Positions 17,218 through 24,851 of a stretch of 57,094 nt of DNA are shown piece after piece. The translations under genes and the position numbers were made by a program. A model generated the notes under the pieces. That model saw only the letters and a program-made list of their open reading frames with translations. It searched no databases and was not told the origin of the DNA. The stretch's first letter is position 1, and each line of letters opens with the position of its first letter. This DNA is from Desulfococcaceae bacterium (lineage in GTDB: Bacteria; Desulfobacterota; Desulfobacteria; Desulfobacterales; Desulfosalsimonadaceae), in assembly GCA_030145385.1 (NCBI GenBank), contig JAQYVU010000017.1:1-57094 (forward strand). The letters are read 5' to 3'.

Positions 17218-17390
17218 AATATTGGTAAGCGTTCACAGGGCACCGCAACGGCTTTGTTCCCGAGCACTTGAAGTACGACGAGTACGTCTTCGTGCCCGGC
17301 GCCTCGCATCTGCGGCACCCTGTAAACGCTTACAAGCCATTGATTTATAGAGAATTGATAATTTCGACCCCGTGAACAATTACAAATATT
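17218..17390 (+). repeat. 173-bp interspersed inverted-repeat element, copy 1
   Basis: The element begins AATATTGGTAAGCGTTCAC and ends GTGAACAATTACAAATATT. These termini are imperfect inverted repeats of about 23 bases. It contains a second nested palindrome (GTAAGCGTTCAC..GGCACC against GGCACC..GTAAACGCTTAC). A near-identical copy of the same length lies at 44779-44951 on the opposite strand. It has no coding capacity, so it looks like a miniature inverted-repeat transposable element or a structured repeat mobilised from elsewhere. Confidence 0.8.
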
Positions 17391-17481
17391 GAAGTTGACG
17401 GGGGCTTAAAATAAATACAACCTCTATCATTTACTTTCATAACCAACACGATTAAACAACTTACCGCCAACCCACTGCTTT
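17391..17481. other. short gap after the repeat element
   Basis: Together with 17119-17217 this gap surrounds the 173-bp element between the receiver gene and the convergent enoyl-CoA hydratase gene. I see no gene here. Confidence 0.4.
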
Positions 17482-18231
17482 TTAAGACCCCGCCAGCTTC
17501 AACGAATACATCACCATCATCTGATTCCGGTCTTCCATCTGTAATGCGGCTTCAAGTCCTGCGCAATCCATATTCACATTAATGGCTTCCTTGGTCATGC
17601 GAAGGGCCAGCGGTGTTTTTCCGGCCATGATGGTTGCCAGTTCTTCAGCAGATTCCATCATTTTTTCTTTTGCCACCATGCGACTGGCAAAACCTAGCTG
17701 CATGGCATCTTCCGCACTCATCCAGTTACCGGTCAGCAAAAATTCATTGGTACGGCCCGATCCGATCAGGCGGGGAAGAAAATAACTGGATGCCATGTCC
17801 GCACCCCCCAAACCAATATTAATATATGCTGCATTAAACCGGGCCTTTTCCGCCACAATGCGGATATCCGATGCCATGGCCAGAGAAAACCCGATACCCG
17901 AAGCCGCCCCATGGATGCAGCTGATAATCGGCTGAGGGGCCTGGCGCATGGCCAGCAGAATCCTGGACATTCTTGCCTGACCATTGTAGGCAGCTGTAGG
18001 ATCCGCCTCAAACAATTTCGGACCGTGGGTTTCCATATCCAGTCCGGCGCAGAACCCCTTGGCTTCACCGCCGTCTAAAATAATCACCCTTACACTGTCA
18101 TCATAGCGACGCTCCCGCCAGAACTGCTCGAATTCTTCAATCAGCTGCCCGTCAAACGCGTTATATTTATCCCACCGGTTGAGCGTGAGATAACCGATAT
18201 AATTTTCCACTCGATAAATCAGATTTTCCAA
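17482..18231 (-). CDS. enoyl-CoA hydratase/isomerase family protein
   Basis: The 249-residue crotonase-fold protein has the CoA-binding oxyanion block CIHGAASGIGFSLAMASDIRI and the second block INIGLGGADMASSYFLPRLIG. Both catalytic glutamates of classical enoyl-CoA hydratase are replaced: the cELA position reads FSLA, and the PE position reads AY. An aspartate is present in GGAD, as in the isomerase-like subgroup with a GxSGxDMG pattern. Simple hydration is therefore less likely than isomerisation or another acyl-CoA reaction. The start is TTG at 18231, supported by AAGGA eight bases upstream. It is the last gene of a four-gene acyl-CoA cluster, 162 bases after the APH-like gene. Confidence 0.88.
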   Translation of the reverse strand: MENLIYRVENYIGYLTLNRWDKYNAFDGQLIEEFEQFWRERRYDDSVRVIILDGGEAKGFCAGLDMETHGPKLFEADPTAAYNGQARMSRILLAMRQAPQPIISCIHGAASGIGFSLAMASDIRIVAEKARFNAAYINIGLGGADMASSYFLPRLIGSGRTNEFLLTGNWMSAEDAMQLGFASRMVAKEKMMESAEELATIMAGKTPLALRMTKEAINVNMDCAGLEAALQMEDRNQMMVMYSLKLAGS

Positions 18232-18291
18232 TTTTTAAATCCTTTTATAATATATAATATTTAGCCTTTCACCTTCTTATCTTTCACATAT

Positions 18292-18326
18292 GCCGGATTA
18301 CGCTCTACGAGCTAATCCGACCTACA
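18292..18326. repeat. short palindromic repeat between acyl-CoA genes
   Basis: GGATTA-C-GCTC-TAC-GAGC-TAATCC forms a compact hairpin in the gap between the enoyl-CoA hydratase-like and APH-like genes. Sequences of this form are common interspersed repeats in proteobacterial intergenic DNA. It might attenuate read-through between the two genes. Confidence 0.5.
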
Positions 18327-18393
18327 CTTTCTGACTCTCTACAGACGGTCGGCCTTCAATATTTAATGTAAACTTCGACCTTCGACCTCTCAA

Positions 18394-19461
18394 TTAAAAT
18401 CCGCCGCCTTCGACCACCCGCTTTGCCCCATTTTCAAGAAGCGCCACTGCAAAAGCGAGTTTTTCAAACCGTTTGTCCTTTGTCTGACCATGGTAAAACC
18501 GATAATATATCTGCTGGGCAATCACGGCCAACCGGAACAGACCAAAACAGTAATAAAAATCAAAATTGTCAATTTGTCTGCCGGATTTTTTGATGTACAA
18601 ATCCACCAGTTCTTTTCGGGTCATCATGCCTTTCGCATTCGTCGGCATCATCCGCATCATTTGCGCTTCTTCGGCATCCTCCCGGTTAATCCAGTATGCC
18701 ATGGAGCACCCGAGATCCATTAACGGATCCCCAATGGTGGCCATTTCCCAATCCAGAATACCGGTAATTTCAACCGGATTTTCCGGGTTCAGCACCAGGT
18801 TATCAAACTTGTAATCATTATGAATAATTCCGGGGAATTTTGAATCCGGGGGCTGATTTTCATCCAGCCATTCCATGACGGACTCAAAATCCGGGACATC
18901 CGGTGTCCGGGCATCCCGATACCGACGACTCCATCCTTCCACCTGCCGTTTCACATATCCTTCGGGCTTTCCGAAATCACCCAGCCCGATTGCCTGATAA
19001 TCCAGTGTATGCAGACGAAAGTGAAGATCAATCATGTTTTCACAAAGCGTCCGCGCCTGACTGGCAGAAAAGGCCATTTGCTGCGGAAGATCTTTTCTGA
19101 AAATAATTCCGGGAATCCGTTCCATCACATAAAACGAACATCCCATGAGGTTTTCATCTTCCGTATAGGCAAGCGGCTCCGGGCAGTAGGGGAAAACCGA
19201 GTGAAGGGCATTTAAAATCCGATATTCCCGACTCATATCATGGGCGGTTTTGGCTTTTTTACCAAAAGGCGGACGCCGCAAAACCATTTCCCGGTCACCG
19301 ACCCGAATAAAATAGGTCAGATTTGAAAACCCGCTGGGAAACTGCTTGATTGAAAAAGGGCCATCCAGACCCGGTATCGAATCTTTTAAAAACATTTCCA
19401 CTGCGGAATTATCCAGTTCTTCTCCTTCTCTGATTTCCGCGGGTTGATCCACAATGGCCAT
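18394..19461 (-). CDS. phosphotransferase family protein (APH/ACAD10-11 kinase-like)
   Basis: The protein is about 355 residues with an aminoglycoside-phosphotransferase-like kinase fold. The catalytic loop is IIHNDYKFDN and the metal site is GILDWEMATIGDPLMDLG. The N-lobe carries MVLRRPPFG with a downstream lysine. Its closest relatives sit beside acyl-CoA dehydrogenases or are fused to them (ACAD10/11), where they phosphorylate 4-hydroxyacyl-CoA. The acyl-CoA dehydrogenase two genes away supports that role. ATG at 19461 is chosen over 19491 because GAGGAGG lies about six bases upstream. The gene lies 41 bases after the TetR gene. Confidence 0.9.
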   Translation of the reverse strand: MAIVDQPAEIREGEELDNSAVEMFLKDSIPGLDGPFSIKQFPSGFSNLTYFIRVGDREMVLRRPPFGKKAKTAHDMSREYRILNALHSVFPYCPEPLAYTEDENLMGCSFYVMERIPGIIFRKDLPQQMAFSASQARTLCENMIDLHFRLHTLDYQAIGLGDFGKPEGYVKRQVEGWSRRYRDARTPDVPDFESVMEWLDENQPPDSKFPGIIHNDYKFDNLVLNPENPVEITGILDWEMATIGDPLMDLGCSMAYWINREDAEEAQMMRMMPTNAKGMMTRKELVDLYIKKSGRQIDNFDFYYCFGLFRLAVIAQQIYYRFYHGQTKDKRFEKLAFAVALLENGAKRVVEGGGF

Positions 19462-19502
19462 TGATTCCTCCTCAAATCCCTGTGTTTTCAATCAAATCTT
19501 AT

Positions 19503-20183
19503 TTATTTTTTAATAGCAGATTCGATAAAATCGATTACAAATTCCGCATATTCATCCACAGATACCTCCCGCCGGGCATATTTCCAACGCTTCACATACC
19601 AGTCCTGCAGCATGGATTTTATCACCGATGCCGTGAGTACCGAATTTTTAACATGAAACTGTTTTTTTCGGCTTCCGTCCTCAAGAATATCAATAAAAAC
19701 CTGTTCTGTCTCCAGCTCGCTTTCAATGGATTTTTTCTGCTGCGATTTATCCAGGTTCTTGGTTTCCATATATGAAAAATAAAACCATTTCTGCATGATC
19801 TCAGTCAGATAGAGATGGGTCTGAATCGCGGTCCGGAGCACTTCCTCAGGTTCGGCATTCACATCAATCTGACGGGTCAGCACTTTCCGGGTCAACCGCC
19901 TGCCCTGGTTTTGTATCATTTCAAGGAGTTCTTCTTTACTGGTAAAATATGAATACAAAGCGCCCATGCTCAACCCGGAAGTCCGGCTCAGATCCCTTAA
20001 ACTCATAGACTGAAACCCTTTTTCATTGCTCAGCCTCAGTGCTGTATCAAATATATTGACCAGATTTTTCACGGCCACTGCTTCTTTTTTTATTTTTATA
20101 GAGGCCGGGTTGTCCATAAAAACTTCACGGCAGATTTCCTCCATAGAAATCATGGCCATGTGTTTGAATTCTTCAAAAATCAT
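19503..20183 (-). CDS. TetR-family transcriptional regulator
   Basis: The 226-residue repressor has an N-terminal helix-turn-helix at about residues 40-90 (IFDTALRLSNEKGFQSMSLRDL, then TSGLSMGALYSYFTSKEELL). A helical ligand-binding domain follows that is variable in this family. It sits inside the acyl-CoA cluster, so the inducer is plausibly an acyl-CoA, as for FadR/PsrA-like TetR proteins. A palindrome GAACGATCGTTC at 21699 in the divergent promoter region is a fitting operator. The start has GGGAA six bases upstream. Confidence 0.92.
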   Translation of the reverse strand: MIFEEFKHMAMISMEEICREVFMDNPASIKIKKEAVAVKNLVNIFDTALRLSNEKGFQSMSLRDLSRTSGLSMGALYSYFTSKEELLEMIQNQGRRLTRKVLTRQIDVNAEPEEVLRTAIQTHLYLTEIMQKWFYFSYMETKNLDKSQQKKSIESELETEQVFIDILEDGSRKKQFHVKNSVLTASVIKSMLQDWYVKRWKYARREVSVDEYAEFVIDFIESAIKK

Positions 20184-20226
20184 TTTTTTCCCAATAAAAT
20201 TTAATCTATTTTTAAATCAAAACTTA

Positions 20227-20376
20227 ATGGCAAAGAAAAAAGCTTCACCAATCTTAAAAATTGGCAGGGCACGCTGATTCTGAGGAATGAGGCGTAGTAA
20301 GCCTACTCCGCAGTGACGAAGAACTCAGCGCAACCCAAAACCTAAAACTGGCATTAAACTTTTTGCGAAGCCATCA
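20227..20376 (+). repeat. interspersed element family 2, copy 1
   Basis: This 150-base sequence starts ATGGCAAAGAAAAAAGC and ends TTTGCGAAGCCATCA. It shares order and words with the elements at 30350 and 52591: GCAAAGAAAAAAGC, AAATTGGCA, ACGAAGAA, CAACC and AAGCCATCA. Its last three bases, TCA, form the TGA stop codon of the acyl-CoA dehydrogenase on the minus strand. It therefore ends precisely at that gene. Confidence 0.7.
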
Positions 20377-21567
20377 TAAATAATTTCTCAATATTCGCCG
20401 GGCCAGGGACACTTTGTGAACCTCGTCAGCCCCGTCATAAATACGGGCCGCCCGTTCGTGACGAAAGAAAAATGCAAGAATTGTATCATCCGTCATCCCC
20501 AATCCGCCATGCACCTGGAGTGCCCGGTCTACTACCCTTTGCATGGTATTGGCAACCACAAATTTAATCATGGATATCTGATCTCTGGCCGCTTTAGTGC
20601 CCTCATTATCGATCTGCCATGCCGCATGCAGCGTCATCAGACGGGCTGCCTGAATTTCCGCTGCGGATTCGGACACCCATGCCTGGATGATTTGTCTCGA
20701 AGCAAGGGGCTTACCGTCCCTGGTGATCTTCCGGCTGTTTGCACGCCGACACATCAGCTCAAAGGATCGCTGACAAATACCCAGCCATCTCATGCAGTGA
20801 TGAATGCGTCCGGGACCCAGACGTTCCTGGGCAATTATAAACCCATGCCCTTCCGGTCCCAGAAGGTTGGATTGGGGAACCCGGCAGGATTGATAGAGGA
20901 TTTCCCCGTGGCTGAAATAATTATCTCCCGCATGCCCCATCACCGGAATATTCCGGACCAGATTAAATCCCGGGGTATCCGTGGGCACAATGATCATACT
21001 GGCCTGCATGTAATCCGGGGCTTCCGGGTTTGTTACCGCCATAACAATGGCAAAGTTTGCACCATCAGCAGATGATGTATACCATTTATGCCCGTTAATG
21101 ATATAATCATCGCCGTCTTTCACAGCGGTTGTTTCCAGCATCACCGGATTTGATCCGGGCATATCCACTTCGGTCATGGAAAAGCAGCTACGGATATCGC
21201 CGGCCACCAGCGGTTTAAGAAATTTTTCCTTTTGATCTTCAGTTCCGTGCAAGTGTAAAATTTCCACATTCCCGGCATCCGGTGCCTGGCACCAGAAGAC
21301 ATAATGCCCCAGCGGCGTTCTGCCAAGTGCCTCAGACAGCAGCCCATGGTCCACCAGGGACAGTCCCAAGCCACCGCAATCTTTTGGAAAATTCGGCGCC
21401 CAGAGTTCCATCTGCCTGACTTTTTTCTGTTTCTCTTTGAGGATGGGAAGCATCTCTTTAAAACTGAGACTGGCCATTTCCTGCTCCATCGGAATCAGTT
21501 CCCGGTCGACGAATTCATTGACCATCTCAAGAATAGTTTTCATTTTCTCGGATATGGCAAAATCCAT
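20374..21567 (-). CDS. acyl-CoA dehydrogenase
   Basis: The 397-residue flavoenzyme oxidises acyl-CoA to enoyl-CoA and passes electrons to electron-transfer flavoprotein. Family blocks run in order: GGLGLSLVDHGLLSEALG, CFSMTEVDMPGSNP (FAD-binding), GHKWYTSSADGANFAI, GPGRIHHCMRWLG, and VHGGLGMTDDTILAFFFRHERAARIYDGADEVHKVSLARRIL. The last of these resembles the long-chain, ACAD10/11-type group. A GAGGAG site lies six bases before ATG. The stop codon lies in a repeat element. An etfB gene is divergently transcribed 272 bases away, which fits its electron acceptor. Confidence 0.95.
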   Translation of the reverse strand: MDFAISEKMKTILEMVNEFVDRELIPMEQEMASLSFKEMLPILKEKQKKVRQMELWAPNFPKDCGGLGLSLVDHGLLSEALGRTPLGHYVFWCQAPDAGNVEILHLHGTEDQKEKFLKPLVAGDIRSCFSMTEVDMPGSNPVMLETTAVKDGDDYIINGHKWYTSSADGANFAIVMAVTNPEAPDYMQASMIIVPTDTPGFNLVRNIPVMGHAGDNYFSHGEILYQSCRVPQSNLLGPEGHGFIIAQERLGPGRIHHCMRWLGICQRSFELMCRRANSRKITRDGKPLASRQIIQAWVSESAAEIQAARLMTLHAAWQIDNEGTKAARDQISMIKFVVANTMQRVVDRALQVHGGLGMTDDTILAFFFRHERAARIYDGADEVHKVSLARRILRNYL

Positions 21568-21660
21568 AATGATCTCCTCTCAATTCCATCTCTTCAAATA
21601 ATAAAATATGGCCACTCCTGCCTCTTAAAAAAACAGAACAACTGGTCGATTTCTTTTTAA

Positions 21661-21689
21661 TACCTACCTTCGTCGCCAGGTGAAGTCAA
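21661..21689 (-). promoter_or_regulatory. putative sigma-70 promoter of the acyl-CoA dehydrogenase cluster
   Basis: On the minus strand TTGACT (21689-21684) is followed after 17 bases by TAGGTA (21666-21661), a reasonable -35/-10 pair. The TetR-like palindrome lies about ten bases upstream of the -35. The -10 is weak, so this is tentative. Confidence 0.4.
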
Positions 21690-21698
21690 CAAAATAAC

Positions 21699-21710
21699 GA
21701 ACGATCGTTC
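21699..21710. promoter_or_regulatory. TetR-type operator palindrome
   Basis: GAACGATCGTTC is a perfect 12-base palindrome in the divergent region between the acyl-CoA dehydrogenase and etfB. It lies between the two proposed -35 boxes (21684-21689 and 21721-21726). Its form and position suit a TetR dimer that controls both directions. The TetR gene in the cluster is the obvious candidate. Confidence 0.65.
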
Positions 21711-21720
21711 TATTTTTTAC

Positions 21721-21748
21721 TTGACGTATAATGACGAAGGGTTAGAAT
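21721..21748 (+). promoter_or_regulatory. putative sigma-70 promoter of etfB
   Basis: TTGACG (21721-21726), a 16-base spacer and TAGAAT (21743-21748) form a plausible -35/-10 pair reading toward etfB. The leader would be about 85 bases. Confidence 0.5.
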
Positions 21749-21839
21749 AGACTGCATTGCTTGTTTGGGTTTTTCTTAACACAGTGAAAATAAAATTTAA
21801 CAGGGATGCATTTATCCTGATTTTGGTTAACTATAAAAA

Positions 21840-22616
21840 ATGAAAATTCTCGTTTGCATAAAAGCCGTGCCCGAGCCTGAGCACGCCATATGTACCGGCA
21901 AAGATATTCCTGAAGTAAATGTTGATGACGCCACTGACATGCGAATGAACCGGTTTGATGAATTTGCAGTGGAAGAAGCTGTTTTAATAAAGGAATCTTT
22001 TCCGGAAACAATTGTGGACGTGATCACCATGGGACCGGAAAACGCCGGCAAAACAATCAAGCGGGCCATTGGAATGGGGGCTGACAGCGGCATACACATA
22101 CTTTCCGATTATCAAACATCATGCGATGCGGTTGCTGTTTCTTCGAGCATCGCGCAAATTGCAAAAGAAAAAGACTATGATCTGCTTCTCTGCGGTATTA
22201 TGTCCGAAGACATGATGCAGTTTGCGGTGGGCCCCATGCTGGCGCAGTATCTGTCTCTTTCCTGGGCAACATCGGTCATCAAAGAAACGATCAAGCCGAA
22301 GGATCGAAAAATATATGTTGAGCGAGAACTTGAAGGAGGGGTTGCGACGATGCTCGATATCAACCTGCCGGCACTTTTAACCATTCAAAGCGGCATCAAT
22401 GAGCCCAGATATCCGTCGCTTTCAAATTTACTGCGGGCCAATAAATCCCGAATCAATGTCATTTCCGCAGAAGCGCTGCAACCAGCGACCGCTTCCTGCC
22501 GGACTGTGGGATATTCCTATCCTGAAAAGACACGGGCGGGATTGATTCTGAAGGGAACATCAAAAGAAAAAGCAGAGGCGCTGCTGCGGATATTAATAAA
22601 AAAAACGATGGTTTAG
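21840..22616 (+). CDS. etfB: electron transfer flavoprotein subunit beta
   Basis: The 258-residue protein starts with MKILVCIKAVPEPEH and has the nucleotide-binding stretch VDVITMGPENAGKTIKRAIGMGAD. It also has DLLLCGIMSEDM and the family signature VERELEGGVATMLDINLPALLTIQSGINEPRYPSL. EtfB pairs with EtfA to carry electrons from acyl-CoA dehydrogenases. No etfA follows: the next gene is queF on the other strand. Either the partner is elsewhere or this copy is specialised. It is divergent from the acyl-CoA dehydrogenase and probably shares its operator. No strong ribosome-binding site is visible. Confidence 0.93.
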   Translation: MKILVCIKAVPEPEHAICTGKDIPEVNVDDATDMRMNRFDEFAVEEAVLIKESFPETIVDVITMGPENAGKTIKRAIGMGADSGIHILSDYQTSCDAVAVSSSIAQIAKEKDYDLLLCGIMSEDMMQFAVGPMLAQYLSLSWATSVIKETIKPKDRKIYVERELEGGVATMLDINLPALLTIQSGINEPRYPSLSNLLRANKSRINVISAEALQPATASCRTVGYSYPEKTRAGLILKGTSKEKAEALLRILIKKTMV

Positions 22617-22722
22617 AGGAAGATGTTTAGATTGAGGGGATTTAGACTGAAGGTTTAAGGGACTAAGGCAATCAACCGCCGAAACACTCACCGTCCATCT
22701 TCTACCTTCAGCCTTCTGCCTC

Positions 22723-23124
22723 TTACCCTTCAAAACTTGCCGTAACCGTCGTTGTGATACCCCCTCTTGCTGTAAAATCACCAATAATCGTCATATTTTT
22801 CGGCGAAAGCACACTGACCAGGTCATCTAGTATCCGATTCACAATATTTTCATAAAAAATCCCCACATTCCGGTATTGAAGCAAATAATACTTCAATGAC
22901 TTCAACTCGACAATGGTCTCTGCCGGGACATATTCAATGGTAATGCAACCCATGTCCGGCAGCCCGGTCATGGGACATACGGAGGTATATTCGGGCTGCT
23001 CAATGGTGATGTGAATATCTCTTTTTGAGCGATACGCGTATTCCATAGCCTCCAGAATTTCCGTTTTAATCGTATCCGGAGATTTTGATTCTTCTGCTGC
23101 TGCTTTTTCATATGATTCGGTCAT
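22723..23124 (-). CDS. queF: NADPH-dependent preQ0 reductase
   Basis: QueF reduces 7-cyano-7-deazaguanine to the aminomethyl form in queuosine synthesis. The 133-residue length fits the short single-domain type. TSVCPMTGLPDMG carries the nucleophilic cysteine, and YVPAETIVELKSLKYYL is the family signature. YRNVGIFYENIVNRILDDL and FTARGGITTTV close the fold. It appears to stand alone here. I looked for a preQ1 riboswitch-like leader upstream and did not see one that I could defend. Confidence 0.95.
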   Translation of the reverse strand: MTESYEKAAAEESKSPDTIKTEILEAMEYAYRSKRDIHITIEQPEYTSVCPMTGLPDMGCITIEYVPAETIVELKSLKYYLLQYRNVGIFYENIVNRILDDLVSVLSPKNMTIIGDFTARGGITTTVTASFEG

Positions 23125-23210
23125 GATTATATTTTCCCGCTTTTATAAAAAATGTTTGTTTTGACAAAACTTTTCCATTTATTACATATGATAAATGGAA
23201 TTCAGGTTAT

Positions 23211-23303
23211 TAGGTGGAAGGCTGAAGACTGAAGAAAAAAAGACGCTTTAATGAACGGTCCCATTTTTTTACCTTCAGCTTTCGGACTTCAGCCTATTAC
23301 CCT
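23211..23303. repeat. imperfect inverted repeat upstream of the nicotinate phosphoribosyltransferase gene
   Basis: Arms containing AGGCTGAAGACTGAAG (about 23218-23234) and CTTTCGGACTTCAGCCTATTACC (about 23279-23301) face each other across about 45 bases. GCTGAAG/CTTCAGC words recur in the gap at 22625-22720 and near 36440, so this looks like a low-complexity interspersed repeat family. Confidence 0.45.
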
Positions 23304-23346
23304 TTACTAATTGATAATCCAATTTCTGTCAAATACGGAGTGATAT

Positions 23347-24675
23347 ATGTCTTTGTTATCTAAATGCGGCCCCATGTTCACAGATCTGTATGAACTGACC
23401 ATGGCGGCTGCGTATTTTGATCATCAGTTAACCGACAATGCTTCTTTTTCTTTATTTATCAGAAATTATCCAAAAAACCGGAATTATTTTGTCGCCGCCG
23501 GTTTAGAAAACGCCTTAAATGAACTGGCGGATTTTACATTTTCCGGCGAAGATATCGATTACCTGAAAAGCACCGGGTTATTTAAAGACGATTTTTTATT
23601 GTATCTTAAAAACTTTAAATTCACCGGAACCGTCCGGGCCATGGCCGAAGGTACCATTTTTTTTGCCGAAGAACCCATCATAGAGGTATCCGCCCCCATT
23701 ATCGAAGCCCAGATTGTTGAAACCCTGCTGATCAACACCATTGGTCTTCAGACCATGATCGCCACCAAATCCGCGCGATGCATTCATGCGGCATCAGGCA
23801 GAAGCCTTATTGACTTTGCTTCCCGGCGAACCCAGGGCAGTGATGCAGCCGTAAAAACGGCAAGAAGCACTTATATCGCCGGATTTTCCGGCACCAGCAA
23901 TGTACTGGCCGGAAAACTTTACAGCATCCCCATATCCGGAACCATGGCCCATTCCTTTGTCACTGCTTTTAACAATGAAATCGACGCTTTTAAAGCATAT
24001 GCGACAACATACCCAGACCATTCCGTATTTCTGATCGACACCTATGATACGATTCAGGGAGCTCAACATGCCGTAAAAATCGCAAAAAAGATGAAGCAAA
24101 AAGGCAATTCACTGATCGGGGTCCGTTTAGACAGCGGCGACATGGCAAGCTTAAGCAGAAAAGTCCGGAAAATCTTTGACGATGCCGGGTTAACTGATGT
24201 AAAAATTTTTGCCTCCAGCGGGTTTGATGAATATAAAATTGCCGACATTATCGAAAACGGCGCGTGCATCGATGCCTTCGGCGTGGGAACCAAGATAGGC
24301 GTTTCAGCAGATGCGCCCTATATGGATATTGTCTATAAAATGGTTCGGTTTAAAGATAAAAATATTCAAAAACTCAGCCCCGGCAAAGTCAACCTGCCCG
24401 GGGAAAAACAGATTTTCAGAAAAGCCGGTCCGAACGGTTTTTATACAGAAGACATCATTGCACTAGAAGAGGAGTCCTTTCCGGATGCCTTGCCGCTGCT
24501 CGAAACCGTCATGGAAAACGGCCGGCTGATTGTCAGCCTCCCGTCAATAAATTTCATCCGCGATCATTTTTCAGATAATTTCAAACTTCTCGAAGATAAA
24601 TACAAAAACCTGGATGCCGCTCACAGATATCCGGTCAACCTGAGCCAAGCTCTGGCAAACGCGGCCAAAATTTAA
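23347..24675 (+). CDS. pncB: nicotinate phosphoribosyltransferase
   Basis: The 442-residue enzyme joins nicotinate to PRPP in the NAD salvage pathway. Signature blocks are FTDLYELTMAAAYF at the start, FVAAGLENAL, the phosphate-binding DFASRRTQGSDAAV, GTMAHSFVTAF, and GVRLDSGDMASLSRKVR. The late block is IDAFGVGTKIG. The length is normal. A GGAG site lies six bases before ATG. There is no neighbouring NAD gene on the same strand. Confidence 0.94.
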   Translation: MSLLSKCGPMFTDLYELTMAAAYFDHQLTDNASFSLFIRNYPKNRNYFVAAGLENALNELADFTFSGEDIDYLKSTGLFKDDFLLYLKNFKFTGTVRAMAEGTIFFAEEPIIEVSAPIIEAQIVETLLINTIGLQTMIATKSARCIHAASGRSLIDFASRRTQGSDAAVKTARSTYIAGFSGTSNVLAGKLYSIPISGTMAHSFVTAFNNEIDAFKAYATTYPDHSVFLIDTYDTIQGAQHAVKIAKKMKQKGNSLIGVRLDSGDMASLSRKVRKIFDDAGLTDVKIFASSGFDEYKIADIIENGACIDAFGVGTKIGVSADAPYMDIVYKMVRFKDKNIQKLSPGKVNLPGEKQIFRKAGPNGFYTEDIIALEEESFPDALPLLETVMENGRLIVSLPSINFIRDHFSDNFKLLEDKYKNLDAAHRYPVNLSQALANAAKI

Positions 24676-24851
24676 CCCGAAAAAAGCCTGCACCCGAATC
24701 ACTGAACGGCAACATAAACACTGATATCACAGGAAATCATTTGTTTTGACAATTTTTATTTTTCATATATAATCTATTGTATTTGCATCAATTATATGAA
24801 CGTTTATTTTATTACACCCCATACCACCTTAAGGATGGACAAATAAAGCAC

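Noticed and set aside
20416-21075. 219-codon plus-strand frame
   Set aside because: Antisense to a well-supported acyl-CoA dehydrogenase.
23125-23346. preQ1 riboswitch upstream of queF
   Set aside because: No H-type pseudoknot pattern with the required A-rich tail and ribosome-site pairing could be made out.
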